In this document: one piece after another, positions 1 through 9,660 of the stretch
Numbering within the stretch: the stretch's first letter is position 1
Layout of the letters: the number at the start of each line of letters is the position of its first letter
NCBI GenBank assembly: GCA_000257205.1
Contig: AEZC01000009.1
Coordinates: 1-55,824, forward strand
Direction of reading: 5' to 3'
DNA: 55,824 bases
Source of the DNA: Vibrio ordalii ATCC 33509
GTDB taxonomy: Bacteria; Pseudomonadota; Gammaproteobacteria; Enterobacterales; Vibrionaceae
Notes under the pieces: model-generated
Told to the model about the DNA's origin: nothing
Seen by the model: only the letters and a program-made list of their open reading frames with translations
Databases searched by the model: none
Program-made: the position numbers and the translations under genes

Positions 1-282
1 TTGCTCAAGATCCACTTCGATTTTATCTAATGCCACGGAAAGCTTATTAAACCCTTCTAAATAGAGATCTTGCTTCTCCGGTGGATAATTTCCCAGTTTT
101 GACTCTTCAACCAACTGACTTAATCTATTAATGGGTGCTTGCATTGTTTCAACGCTGGTCGCTTCTGCCGCTTGTTTAAATTCAAGCTTCATTTGTTTCA
201 TGTTCTGTTTTAAGTCAACATTAGCCGCCGACACGCTAGCCGCAAATAATGCGCAAGCTGTTAATATCATTATTTTTTTCAT
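1..282 (-). CDS. cybC: cytochrome b562 family protein (3' end outside the window)
   Basis: Ninety-four codons of an open frame start with ATG at 282-280 on the minus strand and run off the left edge, so the C-terminus is missing. The product begins with a Sec signal peptide (MKKIMILTACALFAASVSA, cleavage after about residue 19). A helical region follows with DLKQNMKQMK, matching the N-terminal helix of periplasmic cytochrome b562, where a Met near residue 7 of the mature protein is an axial haem ligand. YPPEKQDLYLEGF and LSVALDKIEVDL resemble the Vibrio versions of the family. The C-terminal helix with the His ligand lies outside the window, so haem binding cannot be confirmed. The role is a small periplasmic electron carrier, with physiological partner unknown. 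Confidence 0.75.
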   Translation of the reverse strand, partial: MKKIMILTACALFAASVSAANVDLKQNMKQMKLEFKQAAEATSVETMQAPINRLSQLVEESKLGNYPPEKQDLYLEGFNKLSVALDKIEVDLEQ

Positions 283-380
283 AATTATTTCTTTTTATTC
301 TGGCAAGAAGTACCAAGTTTAATGGATCTCAAGATAAAAGAGGGACAAATTTTTGTCATTTTTTATGACCTCTTTACGGC

Positions 381-1124
381 TTATAGTGTTTGATATTCTG
401 CGATCGCTTTTCGCCCGCGCAGTGCTAAAAAGGCCAGAAACTGCTCGACACTGTGCGTAATCACTTTCTCAGCAGCAATACCAACGTTCTCAAGCAGTTC
501 ACTGGCCAGTTGAAGTTGGCCGATATCTTGACAAAAATGGGCATCGCTGCCAGTGGTAACATAAGCACCATGTGCTTTCGCCACTTTAGCAATCTGATAA
601 CAGCGATCGACACTCCCTACCCTGCTGTGTCCTTTTAAGGTGCTGTTATTAATTTCTATTGCGACGTGATACTGGGCAGCGCAAGCGATCACTTCATCAA
701 AATCAAAATCGAAATTAGGGTTGCCTAAATGTCCTAGCGCATCCACTCGTCCACCTTTAATCACATTGATTAACGCTTCGGTATGCGCCGCTTTATCGGC
801 AGGCTGAAATACGGGCTCATGAAAACTGGCGATCACCCAATCTAAGTTTTGGTCAACGGAAGGGTGTACATCAATCTCGCCAGCACGATTCATGATGTTG
901 GACTCAATTCCTCGGATAATGGCAACACCCTCTAAAAAGCGCGGCAAAATACGTTGATTGGAGAAGAACCAATAATGCGGTGCTCCGGGCATCGACTGTG
1001 CATGATCGGTTGTGCAAAACATTGCCAATCCATTTTCTTTAGCTGAGCGCGCATTTTCGATTAGCGTGCTGTAAGCGTGGCCACTTGCATAAGTGTGAGT
1101 ATGAGTATCAACGACAAGATTCAT
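381..1124 (-). CDS. ycdX: PHP-domain phosphatase, YcdX family
   Basis: A 247-residue protein of the usual YcdX length. The N-terminal motif [16 protein letters not shown] and the later [33 protein letters not shown] and TGSDAHF segments supply the His and Asp residues that bind the trinuclear metal centre of PHP (polymerase and histidinol phosphatase) domains. EIDVHPSVD and IEINNST also match the E. coli YcdX pattern. The family is a cytoplasmic metal-dependent phosphatase linked to swarming in E. coli; the true substrate is not established. The ATG at 1124 is the natural start because the first metal motif begins only a few residues in. The gene stands alone, with cybC downstream and the divergent HD-GYP pseudogene upstream. 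Confidence 0.85.
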   Translation of the reverse strand: MNLVVDTHTHTYASGHAYSTLIENARSAKENGLAMFCTTDHAQSMPGAPHYWFFSNQRILPRFLEGVAIIRGIESNIMNRAGEIDVHPSVDQNLDWVIASFHEPVFQPADKAAHTEALINVIKGGRVDALGHLGNPNFDFDFDEVIACAAQYHVAIEINNSTLKGHSRVGSVDRCYQIAKVAKAHGAYVTTGSDAHFCQDIGQLQLASELLENVGIAAEKVITHSVEQFLAFLALRGRKAIAEYQTL

Positions 1125-1313
1125 TTTAGTTATTCCATTGCAACAGCGTTGCTTGAGTGTAACAGCCCAACTGATATCACTTCAATCTAAGGGCGATATA
1201 TTCACCGTATCGGCACTTTCTGACCGAATGAAAACGCATCGATGTGAAATGGTTTTTTGCAACTTACCCACATTGAACAATACTTAGAAATGTCATCCAA
1301 TTCGGAGTTGGTT

Positions 1314-4191
1314 ATGAAACGACGTCGTTATTCACTGAGCATTCACATTACGAGTCTCTTTTTAGTGCTCGTCATGGTGATCGGCATTGTATTGATTGGC
1401 ATAAGTTATCACCATAGTCAGCAACTACTGACGGTCATCGCACAAGGATTAAGTAGCGAAAACAGTAAAAAACTGGAATCAGCATTTAAACAAAGTGCCG
1501 CACCTATCTTGACCACACTCGATTTTTTAGCTTTTAGTAACTTAATTGACCAACCGGATAAAGTCATCTCTGACCCACGCCAACTCGCCACCATTTGGCT
1601 AACCTTCCAACGTAACCCGCAGTTGGTCGCGCTCTATTATTGTGACGAAGCCGGAGCTTGTACTACGTTTCGCTCGCTGAGCTTTGATAAAGCCAAACAG
1701 CGTTTTAATGCCCCCGCGTAAGCTCAGCTATTAGCGCATTACACTCAAGTGGATGGCACCAACCGCTTTATCTATCTAGACCAGAACCTTGAAAGCCTGC
1801 TCGATAAAGAGGATAACAACAATAAATTTGATCCCCGCGTGCGTCCTTGGTTCACCTCGGCGAGTCAAGATGGCGCGATACGCTTAACGGAACCTTATTT
1901 CTTTTTCTTCCTACAAACGAGCGGCGTCACACTGTCACGTAGATCAGTCGATGGAAAGAGTGTACTTGGCGCTGATTTCACGCTTGACTCACTGTCAAAA
2001 CAGATGAGTACGATAGGTTTTTCTTAACAGTGCTCAACTCATTCTATTCGATAATCAATTTAGACCACTGGCCCAGCACAACACCAACTTCGATCTACAG
2101 CAAGATCCCTCACAGATTGCACAGCAGCTGCAGCAAAGTACTTTTGCACCAATATTGAATCGGGTCAGCAGCCAAACTTTGTATGAAACGGTCAATATGA
2201 ATAGCACAACGTGGTCGGTGACGTTAACGCCGGTACTTTTAAATGATAATGTACGCTTGTTGCTAGCGGAATCGGTGCCGCAAAATGATTTGATCGCAGA
2301 TTTACTCTCGATGCGAGATAAGCAGATTTTTGTCGCGTTAATCATGCTCATTATCGCTTTCGCAGTGGTTGGTTTTGTGGCGCAAAGGCTCGCCAGCCCT
2401 TTAGGTAACCTAGTGCAATTGACCGACAACATCACGCGCTTTGAATTTAAAAAGACACGCTATCCAAAAAGCAGGATTCGCGAAGTTGCCAATTTAACCC
2501 AATCAATAGAGCTCATGGAGCATACGCTGCACGACTTGCTGCGCTTATTACGCGAAACCGCTAGTAACCAAGAATTCAGTGTGTTAGCCAAAACTATTAC
2601 CCATCAAAGCTATTTGATCACTCGAGCTGAAACGATTTTGCTCTACACTTATGCCAACGAAAATAACCAATTTATCACCGCAGCAAACCACGCCATCATT
2701 CCGTTTAAGCTCGACATTAATCAATTGTCTGAAGAGATGCCTTGGCTAGTCTCCTAACTGCGTAAAGGCCAAACGGTTCACTTATCTAAAACCGATAATT
2801 CGATGCGCAAACATAAAGATGAGCTGTACAATTCTGATCTTTACCTTTTCCCGCTGCTCAACCGAGATAAGCAGTTGGTTGGCGTATTAAATCTAGGCTA
2901 CGAACGAGCCATCACTCTTGATCAGCAAGACAAACATGCATTTTTAAGAGAGCTGCTCAGTTTTGCCGAAATTGCTAAAGACAATATCGACAAAATGCAG
3001 CGCCAAAAGGAGATGCTCAACTCGTTTATTGAATTGATTGCATCGGCCATTGATACCAAATCCCCTTATACGGGTGGCCATTGTCAACGAGTTCCTGAAT
3101 TAACCAAAATGATCACCAAAGCGGCTGAAAACGATCACACCTATTTCCCACAATTTTCCATGACTAACGAAGAGTGGGAAGAGCTCACGCTCGCCGCTTG
3201 GCTGCATGATTGTGGCAAAGTAACCACGCCTGAATATGTTATTGATAAAGCGACTAAATTAGAAACAATCTATGACAGAATTCACGAAATTAGAATGCGT
3301 TTTGAGCTGCTCAAATGCCAAGCCGAAACGGACTACTGGCAAGGTGTTGCGCAGGGCAAGAACGAGCCAGAGCTCAAGCAGCAATTACTGGAAAACCAAC
3401 AAATCCTCGATGAGGAATTTGCTTTCGTCGCGCAATGCAATATTGGCAGTGAGTTTATGAGCGATGATGATCTTATCCGTTTAGAGCGAATTGCTCAAAG
3501 AGAATGGAAGCGGACTTTAGATGATCAACTCGGTACTTCTTGGATAGAGAACCAACGTGCCGGAGAGGCAAAATCATTGCCCACTATGGAGCGCTTACTG
3601 GATGATAAACCCGTACATCAGTTGCACTGGGTAAACGGTTGTCGTCCACAAGATCTGTGGCAGGAAAGCTTTATTTTACAACCAGGAGAACTACGTTATA
3701 ACCGAGGTGAGCTCTATAATTTGTCCATTCGCCGTGGCACGCTCACTAACGAAGAACGCTTTATGATTAATGATCACATTGTGCAAACCATCATGATGCT
3801 CAAGCGGTTGCCTTATCCTGAACATATGAAAAACGTTCCTGATATTGCAGGAAGCCACCACGAACGAATGGATGGCGAGGGTTATCCAAGAGGTTTAAGT
3901 GAAGAGCAGCTTTCGATCCCCGCTCGGGTCATGGCAATAGCCGATGTATTTGAAGCACTCACCTCCAGCGACCGCCCTTATAAAAAGGCCAAAACGCTCA
4001 GTGAATCGATCGCGATCATGACCACCATGGCCACTACAGGCCATATTGATCCGAAGCTTTACTTACTCTTTTTAGAAAAAGAGATTTATCAAGACTATGC
4101 GGATCGATTTTTACACTCCGATCAGCACAGCCCAATTGATAAAGAAGCACAGATAAAAAAAGTCAAAATGAGTTTGAAAAAGACTTTTTAA
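1314..4191 (+). pseudogene. membrane sensor c-di-GMP phosphodiesterase (HD-GYP), broken by two stops and a frameshift
   Basis: Four consecutive open segments read as one protein of about 958 codons. It has an N-terminal membrane helix (about 1340-1425), a Cache-like periplasmic region (FDPRVRPWF near 1830), a second helix (IFVALIMLIIAFAVVGFVA), HAMP (about 2392-2450), a GAF-like region, and an HD-GYP domain with HDCGKV near 3205 and HHERMDGEGYPRG near 3856. Three lesions interrupt it: an in-frame TAA at 1719-1721, an extra base in the T5 run at 2018-2022 (stop at 2025-2027), and an in-frame TAA at 2755-2757. Reading resumes naturally after each. I chose ATG 1314 because CGGAG precedes it at good spacing; an in-frame TTG lies at 1257. 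The catalytic domain (2803-4191) is uninterrupted and keeps its motifs, but has no obvious start signal of its own. Sequencing error is unlikely to explain all three lesions. Confidence 0.85.
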
Positions 4192-4787
4192 AGACCGCGA
4201 ATATCTAACTCATTCTGGATCAGCACAATGCACTGCGAGGCAAACAGCATTCGAGGCCCAAGGCTGATTTTCTGTGTATTAAGGCGCTTTAAGCTGTTCC
4301 AACTTTTTTTCGGCATCGGGATGTGGTCAGTAAGTAAAAAGCAGCTATCGTCAGAAAATTGATGCTCACGGACACTCTCGCCTTTTTTATCCAGTAAATA
4401 CAAATGGTAACTATCCGAAAGGCGCTGCACCAACTTTTCAAAACTGATGGTTTCAACCGTGAGCCCTTGCTCGACCTCTCGGGTTTGCTCTTTGCCCATA
4501 CCCATAGAAACATCTAAGGCGTGGCCTATTTTAGTCAGTAAGGCTTGCTCGTGAAAACCACCGATATTATGCAACTGGCTCGACTCAAAACATAAAGTCC
4601 GCGAGAAATCTTGCGTACTTTCCAGCACCAAATAGACCACCACGTCATCACGATGCGACTGCGCGGTAAAAATAGCGTTCATGAGTACGTGGGCCAAAAT
4701 TTCAGTGTGAGCTTCTTGCCCAACAGAGGCTAAAAAAGTCTGTTTATCCGTGGAAGCGGCGCGGGCCCTTACAACAAAAGATCTCAT
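4188..4787 (-). CDS. TrmY-like SPOUT RNA methyltransferase (DUF358 family)
   Basis: A 199-residue protein. The start MRSFVVRARAASTD and the C-terminal block ISLGPRMLFASQCIVLIQNELD match the family of archaeal TrmY (tRNA pseudouridine-54 N1-methyltransferase) and its bacterial relatives found in vibrios. The C-terminal block forms the SAM-binding trefoil knot of SPOUT enzymes. In archaea the substrate is pseudouridine 54 of tRNA; the bacterial substrate is not known to me, so a specific activity is not assigned. The gene converges on the HD-GYP pseudogene and the two coding ends overlap by 4 bases. It stands alone, with the ars operon end beyond a 79-base gap upstream. Confidence 0.7.
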   Translation of the reverse strand: MRSFVVRARAASTDKQTFLASVGQEAHTEILAHVLMNAIFTAQSHRDDVVVYLVLESTQDFSRTLCFESSQLHNIGGFHEQALLTKIGHALDVSMGMGKEQTREVEQGLTVETISFEKLVQRLSDSYHLYLLDKKGESVREHQFSDDSCFLLTDHIPMPKKSWNSLKRLNTQKISLGPRMLFASQCIVLIQNELDIRGL

Positions 4788-4866
4788 GTGACTGACTCAA
4801 TTCGTTCAATAAAGCACGAACTCTATCACAATCTCCATCCACTGGAATAGTCATCCGCTGGTGACA

Positions 4867-6099
4867 CTACGGTTCAAGTGTCAGCGCGGCTCTGCTTTTC
4901 GGTAACCCCAACGAAATAAGGGTGGTCAGCAGCAGAAAGCCAAACGAAACCCACAAGCACGCCGCTAAACCCCACAGTTGGAAAACCCATCCGGAAAGCA
5001 CCGTACCGATTAAGCGCCCCATCGCGTTTGCCATGTAGTAAAAGCCAACATCAAGCGATACGCCATCACCTTTGGCATAGCTAACGATTAAATAGGAATG
5101 CAGCGATGAGTTAATCGCAAAGACAGCGCCGAAAAGCAGTAATCCCGCGATAATCACGACTTACGGATGCCACTGAACTTGAATGCTGTAGGCGATAAAA
5201 CCGGTAATCAGCGCCAATAGCGCCGCCCAACCGAGCGCAGAGCGCCCATCCGGCACTTGATCTGAAGCGCTGCCCGTTATTTTAGGAGCAAACCCTTGGA
5301 TCACACCGTAGCCAATCACCCATAACGCTAAAAAGCCGCCCACAGCGCTGTGATCCCAACCAAAAACGCTGCCGAGATAAATGGGTAAGGCAATCACAAA
5401 CCAAACGTCTCGCGCGCCAAATAAAAATAGGCGAGCCGCTGATAAAATGTTCACGCTGCGCGATTTGGAGAAAATCTCTGAAAATTTCGGTTTAGTTTTG
5501 GCTTTGCCAATATCGGCTTGTAAGCTGAGCAAACTGCCGACAAAGACCAATAGCAATACCGCCGCCATAGCCGCTACCGCATATTGAAAGCCGATCCAAG
5601 AGAGCAAGACACCACCGAGAAAAAAGCCGGCCCCTTTTAGAGCGTTTTTTGAACCCGTAAGAATGGCTATCCACTTGTAGAGTGCCCCTTGTGCATTTTC
5701 AGGGACTAATGTTTTGATCGCACTTTTTGCACTCATTTTATTGAGATCTTTGGCGATGCCCGATAACGCCTGCGCCGCCATCACCCAAGGAATGGTTAAC
5801 CATGCCGCAGGTACAGCAAGCATCAAGAGCGCGAATATTTGCATGCCAAGGCCAATATTCATGGTGCGATTCAGCCCTAAACGCGCACCAAGCCAACCGC
5901 CAATCAGGTTCGTCACCACGCCAAAAAATTCATAAAAGAGAAACAAAGACGCAATCGCTAAGCTCGAATAGCCTAAATCATAAAAATACAACACCACTAA
6001 CATGCGCAGCGCGCCGTCAGTCACGGTAAAATTCCAATAATTAAAGGTCACCAGCATATACTGGCGTACATTTTGGTTGAGTTGAGACAACATAATCAC
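4867..6099 (-). pseudogene. arsJ: ArsJ organoarsenical MFS efflux permease, interrupted by an in-frame stop
   Basis: The frame from 6099 to 4867 encodes about 410 residues of a 12-helix major facilitator protein, the normal ArsJ length, but an in-frame TAA at 5163-5161 (after IQVQWHP) splits it into 312 residues and a tail that resumes in the same frame (VVIIAGLLLFGAVFAINSS). ArsJ exports 1-arseno-3-phosphoglycerate, which a dedicated GAPDH makes from arsenate; that gapdh and an arsR lie immediately upstream in the same operon, which supports the assignment. The truncated form would lack roughly the last three membrane helices, so transport is probably lost. A single-base change in a codon such as CAA would explain the stop. 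Confidence 0.85.
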
Positions 6100-6141
6100 T
6101 CTCTTTGCAAAAGAGCCGCCTAAGGCAGCTCTTTGGGACTG

Positions 6142-6639
6142 TTATTGATTAACAAATTGTTTGATGTACTCAACTTGTACATCTTTGGTAAACGCGCCCG
6201 GTCTTAATGATTGAACGTGAGTAATAATGTTTTGCAGTTCCCAACCTTTCTCCAGCAATAAATGAGCAGCAAGTAAACCAGTACGACCCGATCCACCCAT
6301 GCAATGCATGGCAATCTTATCTCCGTTGACAAGTGCCTGATGAAGTGACGGAGAGATACTTTGCCAATGCGTTTGAAACTGATGGCCGGGCGCGCAATCA
6401 TCTTCAATTGGGGCGTGAAACCATTGCAGCCCCGCTTGCTCAACAACTTTAGGTAAGTCGCCAACACCTTTCTCTTGCATCTCTTCATGACTTAGAGCCG
6501 TCACCACAACGGTAACACCTTGAGATTTCAGTTGTTCAATACTCTCAACCAGAGGAAGATCTTTTGTACCCGGGCAAGGCGTCAATACCAAACCAGCGCT
6601 GTTTTCTGCAACGGACAGTTCCCATGTAGGATGTGTCAT
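6142..6639 (-). CDS. dual-specificity-type phosphatase of the ars operon (CDKN3-like)
   Basis: A 165-residue single-domain protein with the cysteine phosphatase signature HCMGGSGRTG (HCX5R; nucleophile Cys113, Arg119) and acidic residues EDD at 80-82 that could supply the general acid. The fold class is protein tyrosine / dual-specificity phosphatase, closest by eye to the cyclin-dependent kinase inhibitor 3 type. It lies between gapdh (12-base gap) and arsJ (42-base gap), so it is co-transcribed with the organoarsenical pathway. Its role there is not established to my knowledge; action on a phosphorylated or arsenylated metabolite is a guess. It is not a classical low-molecular-weight ArsC arsenate reductase, which has an N-terminal CX5R. 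Confidence 0.8.
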   Translation of the reverse strand: MTHPTWELSVAENSAGLVLTPCPGTKDLPLVESIEQLKSQGVTVVVTALSHEEMQEKGVGDLPKVVEQAGLQWFHAPIEDDCAPGHQFQTHWQSISPSLHQALVNGDKIAMHCMGGSGRTGLLAAHLLLEKGWELQNIITHVQSLRPGAFTKDVQVEYIKQFVNQ

Positions 6640-6651
6640 TTCTTTGCTCCT

Positions 6652-7653
6652 TTATGCCAAACCGACTTTGCGTACTAATTCTGCGGTACGGGTTGCGTAA
6701 CCCATTTCGTTATCGTACCAAGCGTAAATTTTCACCATGCGCTTTCCCACCACCATGGTCGAGAGTGCATCGACAATCGTTGAGCGTTGATCGCCTTTAT
6801 AATCAATCGATACCAATGGCCGCGCTTCAAAACCGAGAATGCCTTTGAGCTCATTTTCTGAAGCCGCTTTCAGTAGCGCGTTAACTTCTTCCGCGCTGGT
6901 ATCGCGTTTCACATCAAAAATAATGTCGGTTAACGACGCATTGGCCAGCGGCACACGCACCGCGTGACCGTTAATTTTGTCTTTCAGATCGGGGAAAATT
7001 TCCACAATCGCTGTCGCAGAACCTGTTGTGGTAGGGATAAGGCTCATACCACATGCGCGGGCGCGGCGTAGATCTTTATGCGGTGCATCCAAAATGGTTT
7101 GCGTATTGGTCAGGTCATGAATGGTCGTAAACGATGAGTGTTCAATACCCAGTTGCTCATGAATCACTTTGACGATAGGCGCAATGCAGTTGGTGGTACA
7201 AGAAGCGGCCGTAACAATCTGATGTATTTGTGGATCAAAGATGTGGTCATTGACCCCAACCACGATATTAGCAATCCCCGCTTCTTTCACTGGAGCTGAT
7301 ACCACAACACGTTTGACACCTTGTGCTAAATACTGATTCAAAAACTCAGACTTGCGGTGTTTTCCCGTGGCTTCGATGACCACATCACAACCAGACCAAT
7401 CGACGTCACTGATCGCTTTTTGTTGTGAGGTACGAATAACCTTACCGTTGGCAATGATCGCATTACCGTCGCTTGTCACTTCGTGATGCCAACGGCCTTG
7501 TATTGAATCAAATTCGAGCAAATGAGCCAAGGTCGCCGCGTCACCCGCAACGTCGTTAATCTGCACAAATTCGATCTCAGGCCAATCAAATGAGGCTCTT
7601 AATGCTAAACGACCGATGCGGCCAAACCCGTTAATTCCGACTTTAATAGACAT
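6652..7653 (-). CDS. gapdh: ArsJ-associated glyceraldehyde-3-phosphate dehydrogenase
   Basis: A 333-residue type I GAPDH with the NAD-binding start [17 protein letters not shown], the catalytic motif SCTTNC (Cys152) and the C-terminal [11 protein letters not shown]. In ars operons this enzyme uses arsenate in place of phosphate to form 1-arseno-3-phosphoglycerate, which ArsJ exports. Location between arsR (21-base gap) and the phosphatase plus arsJ indicates this role rather than central glycolysis. The enzyme itself is intact although its export partner is interrupted. AAGGAAA upstream of the ATG provides a ribosome binding site. Confidence 0.9.
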   Translation of the reverse strand: MSIKVGINGFGRIGRLALRASFDWPEIEFVQINDVAGDAATLAHLLEFDSIQGRWHHEVTSDGNAIIANGKVIRTSQQKAISDVDWSGCDVVIEATGKHRKSEFLNQYLAQGVKRVVVSAPVKEAGIANIVVGVNDHIFDPQIHQIVTAASCTTNCIAPIVKVIHEQLGIEHSSFTTIHDLTNTQTILDAPHKDLRRARACGMSLIPTTTGSATAIVEIFPDLKDKINGHAVRVPLANASLTDIIFDVKRDTSAEEVNALLKAASENELKGILGFEARPLVSIDYKGDQRSTIVDALSTMVVGKRMVKIYAWYDNEMGYATRTAELVRKVGLA

Positions 7654-7674
7654 TTTTATTTCCTTTTATCCCTT

Positions 7675-8016
7675 CTAAATACAACAAGCTGGGCGAGATT
7701 TCATCTCTGCTAGCCTTTGCATATCCTGTTGGTATTCTTGTTTCAGGCAACTGGAGTCCACAAGCCCTTGAATTTGTTTTTTCATCCATCCGGGCAGTTG
7801 GTCCGAGAGCCGATAAAACACCCATTGTCCTTGCCTTGTATCGACCACCACGCCACTTGAACGAAGTAGAGCCAGATGGCGAGAAATTTTGGGTTGGCTT
7901 TCATCAAGAGCTTCGGATAACTCGCCAACGCACACTTTCTCTTCACGAGAAATCATCAATAAACAACGCACTCGAGTTTCATCGGACAGCAATTTAAAAA
8001 ACTGATGAGGTAACAT
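7675..8016 (-). CDS. arsR: ArsR/SmtB-family repressor of the arsenate operon
   Basis: A 113-residue winged-helix protein with the DNA-recognition region SQPKISRHLALLR. The classical ArsR metal motif ELCVCDLC is not preserved: only one Cys (Cys29 in VCVGEL) is in that region, while Cys18, a Cys in SSCLKQ and a vicinal pair near the C-terminus (RPACCI) are present. As(III) binding through C-terminal cysteines, as in some other ArsR subtypes, is therefore the likelier mode (inference). It is the first gene of the minus-strand operon arsR-gapdh-phosphatase-arsJ. A TATATG/CATATA inverted repeat lies directly upstream and probably forms its operator. Confidence 0.88.
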   Translation of the reverse strand: MLPHQFFKLLSDETRVRCLLMISREEKVCVGELSEALDESQPKISRHLALLRSSGVVVDTRQGQWVFYRLSDQLPGWMKKQIQGLVDSSCLKQEYQQDMQRLAEMKSRPACCI

Positions 8017-8030
8017 TTTATTAATCTCTG

Positions 8031-8059
8031 TATATGCGGATGTTCATATATATCATATA
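8031..8059 (-). promoter_or_regulatory. putative ArsR operator
   Basis: TATATG (8031-8036) and CATATA (8045-8050) form a perfect 6-base inverted repeat with an 8-base spacer, and CATATA recurs at 8054-8059. It sits 15 to 43 bases upstream of the arsR start, where an autoregulatory ArsR site is expected. The assignment rests on position and symmetry. Confidence 0.5.
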
Positions 8060-8078
8060 AAAAGAAATCGCTGTCAAT

Positions 8079-8110
8079 ATAAAAGTTACCGCTAAATAAA
8101 AGTTACCGCT
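8079..8110. repeat. 15-bp direct repeat, two copies
   Basis: ATAAAAGTTACCGCT occurs at 8079-8093 and again at 8096-8110, a 17-base period. It lies in the divergent region between arsR and pstS. The rest of 8111-8420 is AT-rich and shows no gene or recognised motif. Confidence 0.8.
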
Positions 8111-8427
8111 GGCTTTAGCTTTAGAGCAATTTTAAAGCGAAAAGTAAAATAGCTGATGGCATGCTGCAGAGTTTTTATTGCATTTTGATTACAATCGATT
8201 TCTCAATAGGCCTATTTTTGATACCTCGACGTCTATCATATTATCAACCTCCTTTACTGACATACTCTATCAAGTCAACGTGTGAAGCAGAAATAGATAA
8301 AATTTCGAATTTATTCACAAATATTTCACGCCGTTAAATATTCAACCACCCCATAGCTACTGGACAATAAAATATAAATTACTGATTTTTAATAAAAAAC
8401 CCCTCATATAAAACAAAAGAAATCTGC

Positions 8428-8470
8428 TTGGTCATAAATTTGTCATATAAAAACTATTTTACTGTCACAT
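8428..8470 (+). promoter_or_regulatory. Pho box / PhoB-dependent promoter of pstS
   Basis: The spaced repeats GGTCAT (8430-8435), TGTCAT (8441-8446) and CTGTCAC (8462-8468) resemble the array of TGTCAT/TGTCAC half-sites in the pstS promoter of E. coli, where PhoB replaces the -35 element. The first two half-sites are 11 bases apart, as in the Pho-box consensus. It lies about 100 to 140 bases upstream of the pstS start. Induction by phosphate limitation is inferred. Confidence 0.75.
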
Positions 8471-8569
8471 TGCCCAATCAAAATTCATCTCAGCTAAACA
8501 ATACAAAGCTGCTTACGGAAGGCTTTTCAAAAACAGTCTACGGTTATGAAATTTAATGAGGGAAATATT

Positions 8570-9592
8570 ATGAAGTTCGGACGCAATGCGCTTTTGCTTG
8601 CTTCAACCATAGCAACCGCTATCTCTGCCCCAGCAATGGCACGTAATACGATCCAAATCGCTGGCTCTTCAACCGTTTTACCATTTTCTTCTATCGTTGC
8701 AGAAGAGTTTGGTCAAACCTTCCCACAATTCAGCACGCCAGTGGTTGGTTCAGGTGGTTCAAGTGGCGGTTTACGTCAGTTCTGCCAAGGTGTCGGGGTG
8801 AATACTATCGACATCGCGAACGCATCACGCGCCATCAAATCATCTGAAGTGGAAAGCTGCCGTACCAATGGTGTAACAGAAATCATTGAAGTCAAAGTCG
8901 GCTACGACGGCATCGTGTTTGCTTCTCGTTCTGACAGCGGTTCTTTTGCACTTAAGCCAGAGCATGTATTTAAAGCGGGTGCCGCACAAATTCCACAAAA
9001 CGGAAAAATGGTTTCAAACCCTTATACCAACTGGAAGCAAATTGACGCATCCTTGCCTGACCAAGAGATCTTGCTAGTGATCCCTGGCTCTAACCACGGT
9101 ACACGTGAAGTGTACGAAGAGAAAGTCGTTCATCCAGGTTGTGAAACATTTGCCGAAGTCAAAGCGTTGGACAAGAAAGCCAAAGGCAATTTCTGTAACG
9201 CGATTCGCACCGATGGCCGCGTAGTTGAAGTCGCTGGCGATTATACCGAAACCCTAGCTCGTCTTGATGCTCAGAAAAATGCGCTTGGTGTATTTGGCCT
9301 GAGCTTCTACGACCAAAACCGTGACCGCTTGAAAGTCGCGACTGTTAACGACGTAACCCCAAGCTTAGAGACGATTGGTAACGGACAATACCCAGTATCC
9401 CGTCCACTATTCTTCTACATCAAAAAAGCTCACGTTGGTGTGGTACCTGGATTATCAGAGTACGCTCAGTTTTTTGTGAGCGAACAAATGGGTGCAACGG
9501 GTAGCCCACTTGAAACGGCAGGTCTTATCCCAATGGATGATAAAGAGCGCGCGCAAGTGTCTCAAAATATTAAAAATCGCAAAGTCCTTTAA
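8570..9592 (+). CDS. pstS: periplasmic phosphate-binding protein PstS
   Basis: A 340-residue protein when started at ATG 8570. GAGGGA ahead of this codon is a good ribosome binding site and the signal peptide then fits exactly (MKFGRNALLLASTIATAISA with an AMA cleavage site). An in-frame ATG at 8546 would only add eight residues. The mature protein begins RNTIQIAGSSTVLPF, the typical PstS phosphate-binding loop, and GSGGSSGGLRQF is the second. PstS delivers orthophosphate from the periplasm to the PstCAB transporter. It is the first gene of the pst operon behind a Pho box and is separated from pstC by a strong hairpin. Confidence 0.93.
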   Translation: MKFGRNALLLASTIATAISAPAMARNTIQIAGSSTVLPFSSIVAEEFGQTFPQFSTPVVGSGGSSGGLRQFCQGVGVNTIDIANASRAIKSSEVESCRTNGVTEIIEVKVGYDGIVFASRSDSGSFALKPEHVFKAGAAQIPQNGKMVSNPYTNWKQIDASLPDQEILLVIPGSNHGTREVYEEKVVHPGCETFAEVKALDKKAKGNFCNAIRTDGRVVEVAGDYTETLARLDAQKNALGVFGLSFYDQNRDRLKVATVNDVTPSLETIGNGQYPVSRPLFFYIKKAHVGVVPGLSEYAQFFVSEQMGATGSPLETAGLIPMDDKERAQVSQNIKNRKVL

Positions 9593-9602
9593 GGCTCTCT
9601 GA

Positions 9603-9636
9603 TTAGCTTGGGCCGACATTTTTCGGCCCAAGCTAA
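9603..9636 (+). terminator. pstS-pstC intergenic hairpin
   Basis: A perfect 14-base inverted repeat (9603-9616 with 9623-9636, TTAGCTTGGGCCGA and its complement) has a 6-base loop. No long T run follows, so it is more likely a partial attenuator or an mRNA-stabilising end that raises PstS over PstCAB than a full terminator. Confidence 0.75.
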
Positions 9637-9660
9637 CGCTTTAATAAGGTAAGAATAACA

